Shown here: positions 43,405-52,813 of the stretch, in pieces
Position numbering within the stretch: the first letter of the stretch is position 1
Layout of the letters: the number at the start of each line of letters is the position of its first letter
Source: UBA8437 sp964646205
GTDB lineage: Bacteria > Planctomycetota > Planctomycetia > Planctomycetales > Planctomycetaceae
Length of the DNA: 64,000 nucleotides
Assembly: GCA_964646205.1 (NCBI GenBank)
Contig: CAZYAZ010000015.1
Coordinates: 1 to 64,000 of the forward strand
Direction: 5' to 3'
Made by a program: the position numbers and the translations under genes
The notes under the pieces: model-generated
What the model was told of the DNA's origin: nothing
What the model saw: only the letters and a program-made list of their open reading frames with translations
The model's database searches: none

Positions 43405-44048
43405 TGTGCTTCCTGCTGTTCGAGCCGCGCCAGCATCGCTTTGCGGGCGCGTTGATAGAGTTGTCGAGTGGCCGCCGAACTACGATTCAGTCGCGTGGCA
43501 ATGTCTTCGAACGGCATTTCCGAGACGATTCGCAGCAAGAGAACCTTGCGGTATTCGACTGGCAATGCGGCGACCAGCACGCGGATCCGGGTTCTCTGTT
43601 CGCTGCGGACGGCTCGTCCACTGGGGGATGTCTGGTTGGCTGCCAGTTGGTTGGCCGTCCGAGGATTCCAATTCGTTTGATTGTCTGAAGAACCCTGTGC
43701 GGCGGTCACCTCGCGTCTGAGGTCACGACCGGAGGTTCCCATGTGACGACGAACCGCACCCAGGATGCGGTGTGTCAGGATCTGTCTCAGCCAGCACCAC
43801 AGTTCTCCTCGGCTGTGCCCGCGGAAACTCTGGAAGTCGCGACATGCGTGCAGGAGCGTGTCCTGGACGATGTCGGAGGGACTCGTGCGCACCGCCAACC
43901 GTCCCGACACCTTCTGTTGTGCCAGTTGCTCGAGTCGGGGGCGGTAGACGCCCAGAAGTGGGCCCAGGTTGCACTCGTTTGGTGTGATCGAGTGTGCCAG
44001 GTCCGCTTGAGGCGCATGTCCCGCGTCATGCGCAGTCGTGTGATCCAC
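43401..44048 (-). CDS. ECF RNA polymerase sigma factor, kinase-coupled
   Basis: The 215-aa protein starts at GTG 44048 and contains sigma region 2 (SDIVQDTLLHACRDFQSF ... LWCWLRQILTHRIL, residues about 58-100) and region 4 (LPVEYRKVLLLRIV...FEDIATRLNRSSAATRQLYQRA, residues about 162-207). Region 3 is absent and the linker is long, as in ECF factors. Region 4 should recognise the -35 element of its own regulon. No anti-sigma factor is nearby; instead the downstream gene, overlapping by four bases, is a Ser/Thr kinase, so regulation by phosphorylation is likely, as described for other ECF groups paired with kinases. The 195-bp interval upstream holds a small perfect inverted repeat (CCGGAT/ATCCGG, 44123-44138) that could be an operator. 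Confidence 0.92.
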   Translation of the reverse strand: MDHTTAHDAGHAPQADLAHSITPNECNLGPLLGVYRPRLEQLAQQKVSGRLAVRTSPSDIVQDTLLHACRDFQSFRGHSRGELWCWLRQILTHRILGAVRRHMGTSGRDLRREVTAAQGSSDNQTNWNPRTANQLAANQTSPSGRAVRSEQRTRIRVLVAALPVEYRKVLLLRIVSEMPFEDIATRLNRSSAATRQLYQRARKAMLARLEQQEAQ

Positions 44049-44243
44049 AATGACTCTCTATGAGGAGCACATTGCGTGCCAAGACACGATGACGGGCGAT
44101 CACTCGGGAAAACCGCAGAAAACCGGATCCGAATCCGGATTGGAGCCGTGTCCGGGTGTGGCGATCTGAAACAGCCAGTCGGTCCGGTGTTGCGAACTGA
44201 TACACTTTCGGCGTTGCTGTCACACCGCGGTATCAAGGCTGGC

Positions 44244-45599
44244 TCAGCCGACGCCGTTGTAGAGAACGTCCATGACGCTGCCGGTGTTCAGGTGAACCGG
44301 ACGACCGAGGCGATCCTTGATCATTGTGGCCGGGTTGATTCCCAGCGAGTCGTAGATCGTGGCGCCCATGTCATTGGGGTGGTAGGGCGTGGTGATCGGC
44401 TGACCACCGATGTTGTCGCTGGCTCCGATGATCTGCCCGGGACGGGTCCCGCCGCCGGCGAAGAGGGCCGAGTAAACCGCGGCCCAGTGGTGCCGTCCGG
44501 GGACCTTCTGGTTGGGCAGTGGCGAGATGGTGGGGGTTCTGCCGAATTCGCCGACACAGACGACCAGGGTGGTGTCGAGCAACCCGCGGTCCTTGAGATC
44601 GTCGAGCAGTGCGCTGAGGCCGTTGTCCAGGGCTGGCAACATGGTCCGCAGTCGCGGGAAGTGGTTGACGTGAGTGTCCCACATCTGCACGTGTCCCATG
44701 CTGGCCTGGATCACCGGGATTTCCATTTCGACCAGGCGACGGGCCAGCAACAGTGTCTGGCCGTACTTATGACGTCCGTATCGATCGCGAACCTTGTCGC
44801 TCTCGGCGTTGATGTCCAGGGCACCCTTGAGTTGCTTGGACGACAACATCGAGAAGGCAGCCTGCTGTTCGCTGGTGTACTTGATGCCCTGCGGCGACTG
44901 TTCGATGCCCTGCTGCCGTTCGTCGATGGTTCGCAACAGCTTGCGACGATCGTCGAGCCGGCTGAAGCTGAGTCCATCAAGCAGCGAGAGGTCGTTGACC
45001 TTGTAGTCCTTGGTGTTCGGATCGCTGTTGAGCACGAAGGGGTCGTGCTTGGGGCCGAGAAACCCCGAGTGCTGTCCGGGCCAGACCAACACGCCCTCGA
45101 TCAGCGGGTTGGGAACGGTGACCTGGCTGGGCAGGCCATCGGCACGAGGTCTCAACAATGAAACGCCGCCGCCATAGCACGGCCAGTCGGACCGCTTGAG
45201 TGACTTGTCCTGGTTGGAGTTGCCGGTGAACGGCTGGACGTAGCCGGTCAGGGCGTTGTGAGAACCCGAGAGGTGCCGGTTGTCACCGTGGTGCATCGAG
45301 CGGACGACCGAGACCATGTCGGCACGCTCGGCCATCTTGGCCATCTTGTCGGAAAACTGGATGCCGGCGAGTTTTGTCGAGATGGCCCCGAATTCGCCCT
45401 TGGCCTCGGAGGCCTCCGGCTTGGGATCCCACATGTCGATCTGGCTACCGCCGCCGGGCAGGAACACCAGCACGACCGACTTGACTCGTGGCGGATGGTG
45501 CAAGGCGGCTGCAGCCTGTTGCCGGCCCAGAACACCAGACAGCCCCAGTCCAAAGAAGGATGAGCCACCAATCTGCAGGATGTCACGGCGATTGAGCAT
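44244..45599 (-). CDS. DUF1501 protein, RHHW subgroup
   Basis: ATG 45599 gives 451 aa with signal LNRRDILQIGGSSFFGLGLSG. Blocks: FLPGGGSQIDMWDPKP, TLLLARRLVEMEIPVIQASM, MWDTHVNHF and VGEFGRTPTISP. The C-terminal motif reads VPGRHHWAAVYSALFAGGG, so the usual Asp of GRDHW is His. It is transcribed in the same direction as the PQQ-type propeller gene 184 bp upstream and another DUF1501 gene beyond it; the gaps are long enough for separate promoters. Adjacent to the sigma/kinase pair, whose start region is 195 bp away. The role is unknown. Confidence 0.88.
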   Translation of the reverse strand: MLNRRDILQIGGSSFFGLGLSGVLGRQQAAAALHHPPRVKSVVLVFLPGGGSQIDMWDPKPEASEAKGEFGAISTKLAGIQFSDKMAKMAERADMVSVVRSMHHGDNRHLSGSHNALTGYVQPFTGNSNQDKSLKRSDWPCYGGGVSLLRPRADGLPSQVTVPNPLIEGVLVWPGQHSGFLGPKHDPFVLNSDPNTKDYKVNDLSLLDGLSFSRLDDRRKLLRTIDERQQGIEQSPQGIKYTSEQQAAFSMLSSKQLKGALDINAESDKVRDRYGRHKYGQTLLLARRLVEMEIPVIQASMGHVQMWDTHVNHFPRLRTMLPALDNGLSALLDDLKDRGLLDTTLVVCVGEFGRTPTISPLPNQKVPGRHHWAAVYSALFAGGGTRPGQIIGASDNIGGQPITTPYHPNDMGATIYDSLGINPATMIKDRLGRPVHLNTGSVMDVLYNGVG

Positions 45600-45783
45600 G
45601 CGAACAGTTCTCTTGGCTTCCTGGTCCTGGCTTGATCGGACCCACTCCCTGGGCCGATACGGGGACGACGAATCCACCGTTCCCGATGTATTCCATTATT
45701 GACTGAATCGAACCGCTGAGGCAATGGGAGCCAGTTTTGTTATCAGAAATCCGGATCTTCGGACGATTGGACCGCGAGTTCCT

Positions 45784-47070
45784 CTACCTGGACAGGCAGT
45801 AGAGCCATTCCTTGCGACTGCCGTCTGTTGTGGCGACGCGGTGGAAAATTCGACTGCCACAGATGGCCATCGAGGAGTAGGTTTGCTGTCCCAGGCGATT
45901 TTTGGCCTTGATGTCCAGCCCTTCCCGACTGGCGGCAAAAACGGTGGTTTGTCCCGATTCGTCGGTGGCATAGAGGTTGCCGCCGGCGAGCACCAGCGAG
46001 GAGGTGAAAACCCCTCCGAGCCGTTTTTTCCAGAGCGTCTTTCCGGTGGTCGTGTCCCAGGCCGTGGCGATTCCGGCGTCCAGTACGGCGTAGAGGGTTT
46101 TCTTGTGAGCGACCATCGAGGGGACGTAGACACGCTGGTTGTTTTGCCAGGCGGTCTTGCCGGATCCATCGGCGAGAACGGCCTGGACGTGGTTGCGTGG
46201 GTAACCTCCGCTGGTGAAGATCCTTGTGCCGTCGGTCACCACTGAAGTGACACACTCGGTCGTCGCTCCGTCGATCTCCCAGAGTTTCTTTCCGGTTTGC
46301 GGATCGTACGAGGAGACCAGGTTGGTGCCGACCATCAGGGCCTGGTCCCTGCCGGAGACTCGCAGCACGATTGGCGAGGTGTAATTGGCCTTCTTGGGGC
46401 GAGCCTGTTTCCAGGCCACCTTCCCGGTTGCCCGCGACATGGCCACCACGGCTCCACCGCCCCGGTTGTCGGCCGAGACGAGCACCAGTGAGCCAAACAG
46501 GCATGGTGAGGAACTGAATCCCTGGTGGGTGCGGTAGTTGCTGACGGTGGTTTGCCAGACGATCCGAGCGGTGAGATCCAGGGCGGATGTGACGACGGTC
46601 CCCTTGTGCAGGAAGTTGACGTAGATCTTCTGGCCATCACACGCGGGAGTGCAACTGGCCTGGCTGCTCTTTTTGTTGCCACGAGTTTCCAGGGGGCCAC
46701 GATGCACGATGGTTTTCCAGGCGGTCTTGCCTGTCTTGCGGTCGAGGCAGTAGACGGTCTGTGTTTGGGTTGCCCGGTTGGAGGTGGCCAGGAATACGTG
46801 GTCACCCAGCACCGAGGGAGAGCCGTGTCCCTGGCCGGGAATCGCGACTTTCCAGGCCACGTTGGAGGTGTCGCTCCAACTGACCGGTGGTGTCTGTCCG
46901 TCGGCGGCCACACCGTCGCGACCGGGGCCGCGCCACCACGGCCAATCGTTGGACGTGGTCTTGATGGCAGCCGCGGTGTCCGCAGAGAGTTCCTCGGCAA
47001 AAACGCGAGGTGCCGCGAGCAACGTGAGAACCAGCAGGAGTGCGAATCGGAGAGAAGTCTGGTGGGGCAT
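45784..47070 (-). CDS. PQQ-like beta-propeller (outer-membrane-assembly BamB-like) exported protein
   Basis: ATG 47070 (MPHQTSLRFALLLVLTLLAAP) opens a signal peptide and gives 428 aa; an ATG at 47085 would add five residues. The sequence is a repeat of blades with the tryptophan-docking motif (DRKTGKTAWKT; SRATGKVAWKQ; DPQTGKKLWEI; DTTTGKTLWKK) and the early segment WPWWRGPGRDGVA, which marks the common planctomycete exported PQQ-like repeat proteins. No cytochrome or PQQ-binding Asp/Cys pair is evident, so it is probably a non-catalytic scaffold or a sugar-binding propeller rather than a quinoprotein dehydrogenase. The DUF1501 gene at 47172 lies 101 bp upstream on the same strand. Confidence 0.87.
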   Translation of the reverse strand: MPHQTSLRFALLLVLTLLAAPRVFAEELSADTAAAIKTTSNDWPWWRGPGRDGVAADGQTPPVSWSDTSNVAWKVAIPGQGHGSPSVLGDHVFLATSNRATQTQTVYCLDRKTGKTAWKTIVHRGPLETRGNKKSSQASCTPACDGQKIYVNFLHKGTVVTSALDLTARIVWQTTVSNYRTHQGFSSSPCLFGSLVLVSADNRGGGAVVAMSRATGKVAWKQARPKKANYTSPIVLRVSGRDQALMVGTNLVSSYDPQTGKKLWEIDGATTECVTSVVTDGTRIFTSGGYPRNHVQAVLADGSGKTAWQNNQRVYVPSMVAHKKTLYAVLDAGIATAWDTTTGKTLWKKRLGGVFTSSLVLAGGNLYATDESGQTTVFAASREGLDIKAKNRLGQQTYSSMAICGSRIFHRVATTDGSRKEWLYCLSR

Positions 47071-47171
47071 GGGGGGCACACACATTGAGGAAAGGTTCGC
47101 AGCAAGATAGCGAGGAACAGACACGTCGGACAGTCCGAGCGTTCTCGCAGGCAACCATCCGTCGGACGGTG

Positions 47172-48641
47172 TCAGGCAAACAGGCCGCTGATGGGTTCGG
47201 CACGGTAGACCGGGTAGGGGCGATCGGCGGCATCGTGCCAGTGGGCGTCGTGCGGGATGCCCAGGGCGTGGTAGATCGTTGACGCAAAGCTCTCGGGCGT
47301 CTGTGCGTCGGAGGCGGGGTAGGCACCGCTTTTGTCGGACGACCCGATCACCCGGCCGCCGGCCACTCCGCCGCCGCCGATCATCACCGTCTGGCATTGT
47401 CCCCAGTGGCCACGGCCGACCGTCTTGTAGACGTTGGGAGCGCCATTGAAAATTCTCGGGGTGCGACCAAATTCGCCGGCGATCACCACCATCGTGTTCT
47501 CGAGCAATCCGGAATCCGACAGGTCGTCGAACAGTGCCGAGATGGCCAGGTCGGTTGGCGGGAACAGGAAGTTCTTGGCCAATGGAAACGCGTTGCCGTG
47601 CAGGTCCCAGGTGCCCATGTTGCCCAGGTTGACCTGGACCAGATTGACCCCCAGTTCGACCAGTCGCCGCGCCATCAGCAGTGACCACCCAAATGAGTTG
47701 TTGCCGTATCGTTGCAGTGTCTTGGGATCGGATCGACGCACGTCGAACGCGTCGCGAACGCGGGGATCAGCCAGCAGCGAGACGACTCCCTGCCGGGCCC
47801 TGTCGTAATCGGCCGATGCGGCCGACTGTTCCAGTTGCTCTCGCTGTTTTTCGACGATGTCGAGCAATTCAACGCGGCGGCGGAATCGCGGAGCGAAAAC
47901 TCCCTCGGGCAGTGAAATGTTGGGGACTTCAAACCGCCAGTCGTCACGGTCGGAGTGGTTGCCCCTGTGCAGGTTGTAGAGGTAACCGGGAAACGCGCCC
48001 GAGAAGGCGTGGTAACCGTGGGGCTTGTCGGTCATGTTCAGGAACCACGGCTCGTGACGGGGTCCCAGTTTGCCGGCGAACTGGCCGGGGAACACACCCT
48101 GCTGGCTGTGGATGACCTTTTCGGGCAACACGATGCTGTTGGCCAGGTTGCTGCGAGCGTCGGTCATGGCTCCGGCCACAGCAGCAATGGACGGCCAGTC
48201 GTCACCATGCGGTCGGCTGGAACGGAACGGCGTCTTGTCGCGACGCCCGGTCAGCATGATGTAGGTGCCGGATTGGTGTCCGGTGTCGGGGTGACTCAGT
48301 GACCGCACCAGGCTCCAACGGTCACTTTGTCGAGCCAGTCGGGGAAAGTGCTCACAGATCTCGATCCCGGGAGTGGCGGTGTGGATTGGAGAAAATTCAC
48401 CGCGGTACTGGCTTGGCCCCTCCGGCTTCATGTCGAACGTGTCGTGTTGCGATGCTCCCCCGGTCAGGAAGATGAAAATGACCGAGCGGGGTTTGGGAGC
48501 CGCCGGGCCGGCCGCCGCCCGCATCGCAGCGATGCCGGGCATGCCCAGGCCCATCAAGCCGATCGACCCGGCCTGCAGCAGTTGGCGTCTGGTCGAGACG
48601 TGTGACAGGTTCGGCACGTGGGATGTTGAGGAGGGCGTCAT
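47172..48641 (-). CDS. DUF1501 protein, RGHW subgroup
   Basis: ATG 48641 has GGGAGAA about 9 bases upstream and gives 489 aa with signal STRRQLLQAGSIG. Blocks: FLTGGASQHDTFDMKP, LLMARRLVELGVNLVQVNL, GTWDLHGNAFP, AGEFGRTPRIFNG and VGRGHWGQCQTVMIGGGGV, where the expected Asp of GRDHW is Gly. It is divergent from the sialidase at 48784 with a 142-bp shared upstream region and leads the unit DUF1501, PQQ propeller, DUF1501. Linkage of DUF1501 to carbohydrate genes recurs throughout this part of the window. Confidence 0.88.
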   Translation of the reverse strand: MTPSSTSHVPNLSHVSTRRQLLQAGSIGLMGLGMPGIAAMRAAAGPAAPKPRSVIFIFLTGGASQHDTFDMKPEGPSQYRGEFSPIHTATPGIEICEHFPRLARQSDRWSLVRSLSHPDTGHQSGTYIMLTGRRDKTPFRSSRPHGDDWPSIAAVAGAMTDARSNLANSIVLPEKVIHSQQGVFPGQFAGKLGPRHEPWFLNMTDKPHGYHAFSGAFPGYLYNLHRGNHSDRDDWRFEVPNISLPEGVFAPRFRRRVELLDIVEKQREQLEQSAASADYDRARQGVVSLLADPRVRDAFDVRRSDPKTLQRYGNNSFGWSLLMARRLVELGVNLVQVNLGNMGTWDLHGNAFPLAKNFLFPPTDLAISALFDDLSDSGLLENTMVVIAGEFGRTPRIFNGAPNVYKTVGRGHWGQCQTVMIGGGGVAGGRVIGSSDKSGAYPASDAQTPESFASTIYHALGIPHDAHWHDAADRPYPVYRAEPISGLFA

Positions 48642-48783
48642 CGAGCGGTTCTCCCAGGAAGGACCTTCACAGTACCCCATTTTCGATGAGCGTGAAATGG
48701 TCTTTCTTCTTCCTGGCCATCATCCCGGGGGGAAGACTTCGACTGGTTCGCAAATGGTGTTGGAGTTTGAGAGGATGATTGGC

Positions 48784-49875
48784 ATGTTCACATATCATCG
48801 CCGTTGCCTGTTGGCCTTGCTGGCCTGGTTGTCCCTCACCCTGGTTTCCTCGGCCGGCGAGGCTCCTGTCTTTGGACAACAGGTGCTGTTTCGTTCCGGG
48901 ACCGAGAAAACTCACACGTTCCGGATCCCGTCGCTGCTGACGACCCGGAAGGGAACGGTGTTGGTTTTCTGCGAGGCGCGTCGTGAGAGTGGCCGTGACC
49001 ACAGCAATATCGATCTGGTGCTCAAGCGCAGCGATGACGGTGGTGCGAGTTGGGGTGCCACCCAGGTGCTCTTTGACGATGATGGGCACACCATGGGCAA
49101 TCCGTGTGCGGTTCTCGATCGCCGCACCGGCACGATCTGGCTGACGTTTTCCAAGAACAACAAGCGGGTGTTGCTAAGCAGTAGTGCCGATGACGGACGG
49201 ACGTGGTCCAGGGCGGTCGACATCACCCGCGACACACTGCCATCTGACTGGGGCTGGGTTGGCCCGGGACCCGGACACGGGATCCAGTTGCGACACGGCC
49301 CACACGCCGGACGCCTGGTGATTCCGGCCTGGGCGGGGATCGAAAAGGACGTGCCATTCGGACGTCGGCAACTCTCCTATGCCTTCTACAGCGACGACTC
49401 GGGCAAAACCTGGCAATACGGGAAGCCGGCCACGGTGGACCAGTCCGACGAATGCGAAGTTGTCGAACTCTCTGATGGCCGGTTGTACATGAACGCCCGC
49501 AGCCGGATGGGCAAGAAGCGGAGAGCCTTTTGCCTGAGTTCTGATGGTGGCGCGACCTGGTCGCCGATTTCTCATCACGCGGGAATGCCCGAACGGAGTT
49601 GCCAGGGCAGTCTGGTCCGCGTGGGCCGCAAGGCGATCGTGGTGGCGCATCCTGCCGACACGAAATCACGCCGGCTGTTGACCGTTCGCTTGAGCCGTGA
49701 CGAGGCGAAGACCTGGCCGGTGTCCCGGGTGGCGGAGGTCGGGCCGGCGGCTTACTCGGACATGGCCACCAACGGCGATGGTGACGTGTTGTTGGCCTAC
49801 GAGGGCGATGGGTACCAGACGATCAAGCTGGTGCGGTTCAACCTGGCGTGGCTGACCGACGGCAAGACGAAGTGA
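48784..49875 (+). CDS. Exo-alpha-sialidase (GH33), exported
   Basis: ATG 48784 is chosen because GAGAGG lies about 9 bases upstream and a signal peptide follows (MFTYHRRCLLALLAWLSLTLV); in-frame ATG 48775 is possible. The 363-aa enzyme should release terminal sialic acids from glycans in the periplasm or outside. GH33 features are complete: FRIPSL (first Arg of the triad), the acid/base Asp region CEARRESGRDHSNIDLVL, Asp-boxes SDDGGASWG, SADDGRTWSR, SDDSGKTWQY and SSDGGATWSP, the Glu of ECEVVELSDGRLYMN, and the nucleophile Tyr in PAAYSDM. This is the only one of the three sialidase-like proteins here with an intact site. It converges with a DUF1501 gene 17 bp away. Confidence 0.9.
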   Translation: MFTYHRRCLLALLAWLSLTLVSSAGEAPVFGQQVLFRSGTEKTHTFRIPSLLTTRKGTVLVFCEARRESGRDHSNIDLVLKRSDDGGASWGATQVLFDDDGHTMGNPCAVLDRRTGTIWLTFSKNNKRVLLSSSADDGRTWSRAVDITRDTLPSDWGWVGPGPGHGIQLRHGPHAGRLVIPAWAGIEKDVPFGRRQLSYAFYSDDSGKTWQYGKPATVDQSDECEVVELSDGRLYMNARSRMGKKRRAFCLSSDGGATWSPISHHAGMPERSCQGSLVRVGRKAIVVAHPADTKSRRLLTVRLSRDEAKTWPVSRVAEVGPAAYSDMATNGDGDVLLAYEGDGYQTIKLVRFNLAWLTDGKTK

Positions 49876-49891
49876 TCGCCGCGACGGCGGC

Positions 49892-51226
49892 TCAGATCAA
49901 CTCGTCAATCAACCCGCGTTCCTCGAGCACGTACCGCGGTCGGCCGGCCGGGTCGGGGAACTTCAGCGACGGGTCGATGCCCAGGTGGCGGTAGATCATC
50001 GCCTGGACGTTGTTGGGTCCATAGGGAGCGGCGATCGGGTAGCCGCCCTTGGAGTCGGATGCGCCGATGACCTGGCCGACCTGCAGGCCGCCACCGGAGA
50101 TCAACACGGTCATGACCGCGCCCCAGTGGTCCCGTCCCGCCTCGCTGTTGACCTTTGGAGTCCGTCCGAATTCACCCATGCAGACCAGCAGGATCTGCTG
50201 GTCGAGTCCGCGTCGGTAGAGATCGGTGACCAGACCGGCCACGCCCTGGTCGAAATACGGGCCCCGCTTGTTGAGGCTCTGCTCGAGCGTGAAACCACAG
50301 ACTTTCTGGCCGTGGTTGTCCCAGCCCCCGGAGCCGACGGTGACAAAGGGCACTCCGCGTTCGGCCAGTCGGCGGGCCAACAGCAGCCCCTGGCCAAACT
50401 CGCTGTTGCCATAAAGGTCGCGTGTGCCCTGGTCCTCGCGTTTCAGGTCGAACGCGTCACGCACCGCGGTGGTGGTGACCATCTGGTAGGCCTGCTTGGT
50501 GAAACTGTCCTGTGCGGTGGCGAATCCCCGGTTGTCGAGGATGCGGCGGGTCGAGTCGAACCCGGCCAGCAGGCGGCGGCGGTCCTCAAGTCGTGAGGTG
50601 CTGATTCCCTTGATCAACTCGAGATTGGGGACCTGGAAATTCTTGGAGGTCAACTTGCCGCCGGTTTCGAATGGGTTGAACGACTTGCCCAACCACGCGG
50701 CCCGGCCGTAACGCATCGAGGAGGGGATGGAAACGAACGGCGGCATTGCCGGGGCATTGGCGCCCCGGACCTTGGCGATGACCGAGCCCATGCAGGGCAT
50801 GTCGTTTTCGACGTTCGACGCGTTTTGCAGGTAGTAACCGGTCTGGACCAGGTGGCTGCCGACGGTGTGGCTGCCGGTCTGGTGGTGGACCGACCGGACC
50901 AGTGCCAGCCGGTCCGTAACCTGGGATTGCCGTGTCATCAGTTCGCTGAACTGCACGCCGGGCAGGGTGGTGTCGATGACGCCGAATGGGCCGCGGTATT
51001 CGGCGGGGGCCTTCGGCTTGGGGTCGTAGGTCTCGTGCTGGGTCGGCCCACCGGCGAGCTCGACGAAGATCACTGCATTGTTGGACCGATTGTTTTTGTC
51101 GTTCCGGCTGGCCGCCTGCAAGGCCATGATGCCCGGCAGCGAGAGGGCACCAGCGGTTCCCATCCCGGCCTGGATCACATCCCGCCGGGTGATTCCGTCA
51201 CAGTAGTCAGAGTGACGTCGTGTCAT
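49892..51226 (-). CDS. DUF1501 protein (end of sialidase-like operon)
   Basis: ATG 51226 (MTRRHSDYCDGITRRDVIQAG) gives 444 aa; longer starts at 51268 and 51286 are possible. It shares the N-terminal extension before the twin-arginine motif with the proteins at 27520 and 55973. Blocks: VELAGGPTQHETYDPKP, GLLLARRLAERGVPFVTVGSGG, GWDNHGQK, MGEFGRTPKVNSEAGRDHWGA and ISGGGLQVGQVIGASDSKG. The upstream gene on the same strand encodes a sialidase-like protein, and upstream of that an AGE-type epimerase and another DUF1501 protein, so all four are probably one transcript. The link suggests a role in amino-sugar or sialylated glycan processing, which is only inferred. Confidence 0.88.
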   Translation of the reverse strand: MTRRHSDYCDGITRRDVIQAGMGTAGALSLPGIMALQAASRNDKNNRSNNAVIFVELAGGPTQHETYDPKPKAPAEYRGPFGVIDTTLPGVQFSELMTRQSQVTDRLALVRSVHHQTGSHTVGSHLVQTGYYLQNASNVENDMPCMGSVIAKVRGANAPAMPPFVSIPSSMRYGRAAWLGKSFNPFETGGKLTSKNFQVPNLELIKGISTSRLEDRRRLLAGFDSTRRILDNRGFATAQDSFTKQAYQMVTTTAVRDAFDLKREDQGTRDLYGNSEFGQGLLLARRLAERGVPFVTVGSGGWDNHGQKVCGFTLEQSLNKRGPYFDQGVAGLVTDLYRRGLDQQILLVCMGEFGRTPKVNSEAGRDHWGAVMTVLISGGGLQVGQVIGASDSKGGYPIAAPYGPNNVQAMIYRHLGIDPSLKFPDPAGRPRYVLEERGLIDELI

Positions 51227-51364
51227 GGTCCACAAGTGCTCGGTCACCGGGGGAGCGTACAGCGACATCGAGTATATCGGCATCACTCCGGCTGAGAAAC
51301 ACTGCCTTCTGGCCGACGCCGATCCCGGGGGGAAGATTCCTGTGCCCGTCGGCGTGGTGTGAGG

Positions 51365-52729
51365 TCAGCGTGTCCTGGCGATTCCCAGTGGTTCGGCCGG
51401 TCTGGGAGTCCAAAAGCCACCTGCGCGGGTGGCTGCTTTGTCGGGAGGTGACCACTGGCGGGCGTGGAAGATCCCGACGCCGTCGATGATCCTGTGGGAC
51501 ACCGACACCAGGTGATTGCCGGGCAACAGGACGGTACTGGCGTACTGGCAATTCCGGCCGAGTTGGAAGACGGTGCGACTCCAACTGCGGCCCTCGTCGT
51601 AGCTGACCATGAACCGTTGTCCCGAGCCATCGGTCTTGTGTCCGAAGACCAGCAGGATCGTGTTGTCAGGCAGCCGGACCAGGCAGGCGGTCTGTTCATC
51701 GAATCCGGTGACCAGTCGTGGAGTGCTCCAGGTTTTGCCATTGTCATCGGAGTGCAGGATGGCGGTGTTGCGGACGACCAGTCCCGCGCCGACCTGCTTG
51801 CTCTTGGTGAACGGGGCCGTGTCGGTACGCAGGAGGTGAGGCGAGGCGAGCGAACCAGGGTCGTCGGGCAATTTGTGGCGCTGGTAACGGACCGTCGCCA
51901 ACAGGCGACCTGAGGGCAGGGGCAGCAGATCCGGTTCTGCGCCGTGCCGGCACATTGTCCGCTCGTCGCGTCTCCAGGTCTTGCCATCATCGCTGGATCG
52001 CCAGAGGAAAGCCCGCCCGATTTGCTCCGCCCTGGGCAGCGGGCCGCTGTCAGACTGGAACCACGCTCCCATGGCCAACGCGACACTGCCGTCGGCCAGC
52101 GTTGCGAAGCGGCAGCGATGGGCCCCGGCATTTTCCCGTGGACCGCGATTGAGTTGAACGGGAGTTTCCCAGGTGGCTCCACCGTCGGTCGATCGTGTCA
52201 CGTAGAGGTCGGAATGGTAACTCGGATCGGAGTACCCTGTGTAGGGGCGACCGTCGTTGTATTGCACCGTGAGGTGGGCCAGCACTGTGCCGCGAGGCGT
52301 GACGCCGCACCCGTCGAAACTGTTGTTCAGCAACTTGGAACCCGCCGGTGTTCGCAGGCCTCGTGGCGGTGAACCCAGGCTCGTCCAACTGGCTCCTCGG
52401 TCACGTGATCGGGCGATCACCGACCAGCAGTGGGCAATCAGCTGGTTTTTTGGCCCGAGGACCAGCGTGGGTTGCGAGGCGGCCAGCTTGGCTCGGAATT
52501 CTTTGGATGGCCACGCACGGAATGTGTTTTTCCGGTGACGCATTCCCTCTGGCGAGAACGGACGTCCAAAAAGTTCCAGGACCTCGGGATGGCCTTCCGC
52601 CCAGGTCGTCGTGGCGGCCGGCGTTTCGGCGGCACGGCACTGCTGGATCCCTGGTGGACTCACCACCCCGATGCTGGCCAGGACGGCCAGGAGGACCGGG
52701 ACGGTGGCCTGGCGATTGGGCATGCTCAT
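51365..52729 (-). CDS. Sialidase-superfamily (BNR repeat) exported protein
   Basis: The 454-aa protein (ATG 52729) has a signal peptide ending near QCRA. It contains Asp-box motifs (STDGGATWE, SSDDGKTWRR, HSDDNGKTWST, SYDEGRSWSR) characteristic of a six-bladed sialidase-like propeller. The arginine triad RIP block, Asp acid/base loop and ECxxVEL motif of GH33 are not recognisable, so it is probably a different glycosidase or a carbohydrate-binding propeller. Of the three sialidase-like proteins here it is the most divergent. It lies 84 bp downstream of the AGE-type epimerase gene and 138 bp upstream of a DUF1501 gene on the same strand, consistent with an operon. Confidence 0.82.
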   Translation of the reverse strand: MSMPNRQATVPVLLAVLASIGVVSPPGIQQCRAAETPAATTTWAEGHPEVLELFGRPFSPEGMRHRKNTFRAWPSKEFRAKLAASQPTLVLGPKNQLIAHCWSVIARSRDRGASWTSLGSPPRGLRTPAGSKLLNNSFDGCGVTPRGTVLAHLTVQYNDGRPYTGYSDPSYHSDLYVTRSTDGGATWETPVQLNRGPRENAGAHRCRFATLADGSVALAMGAWFQSDSGPLPRAEQIGRAFLWRSSDDGKTWRRDERTMCRHGAEPDLLPLPSGRLLATVRYQRHKLPDDPGSLASPHLLRTDTAPFTKSKQVGAGLVVRNTAILHSDDNGKTWSTPRLVTGFDEQTACLVRLPDNTILLVFGHKTDGSGQRFMVSYDEGRSWSRTVFQLGRNCQYASTVLLPGNHLVSVSHRIIDGVGIFHARQWSPPDKAATRAGGFWTPRPAEPLGIARTR

Positions 52730-52813
52730 CGCATTGCTTCCTCAGGTTGGAATGGGTGCGGCAGTCGTGTGGCACTGTAGATTTGCGACGATTGCTGTTC
52801 AAGCGGCCCGGCG

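Noticed and set aside
44123..44138. Inverted repeat CCGGAT/ATCCGG as a terminator.
   Set aside because: There is no T-run on either side; it is mentioned only as a possible operator for the sigma-factor gene.
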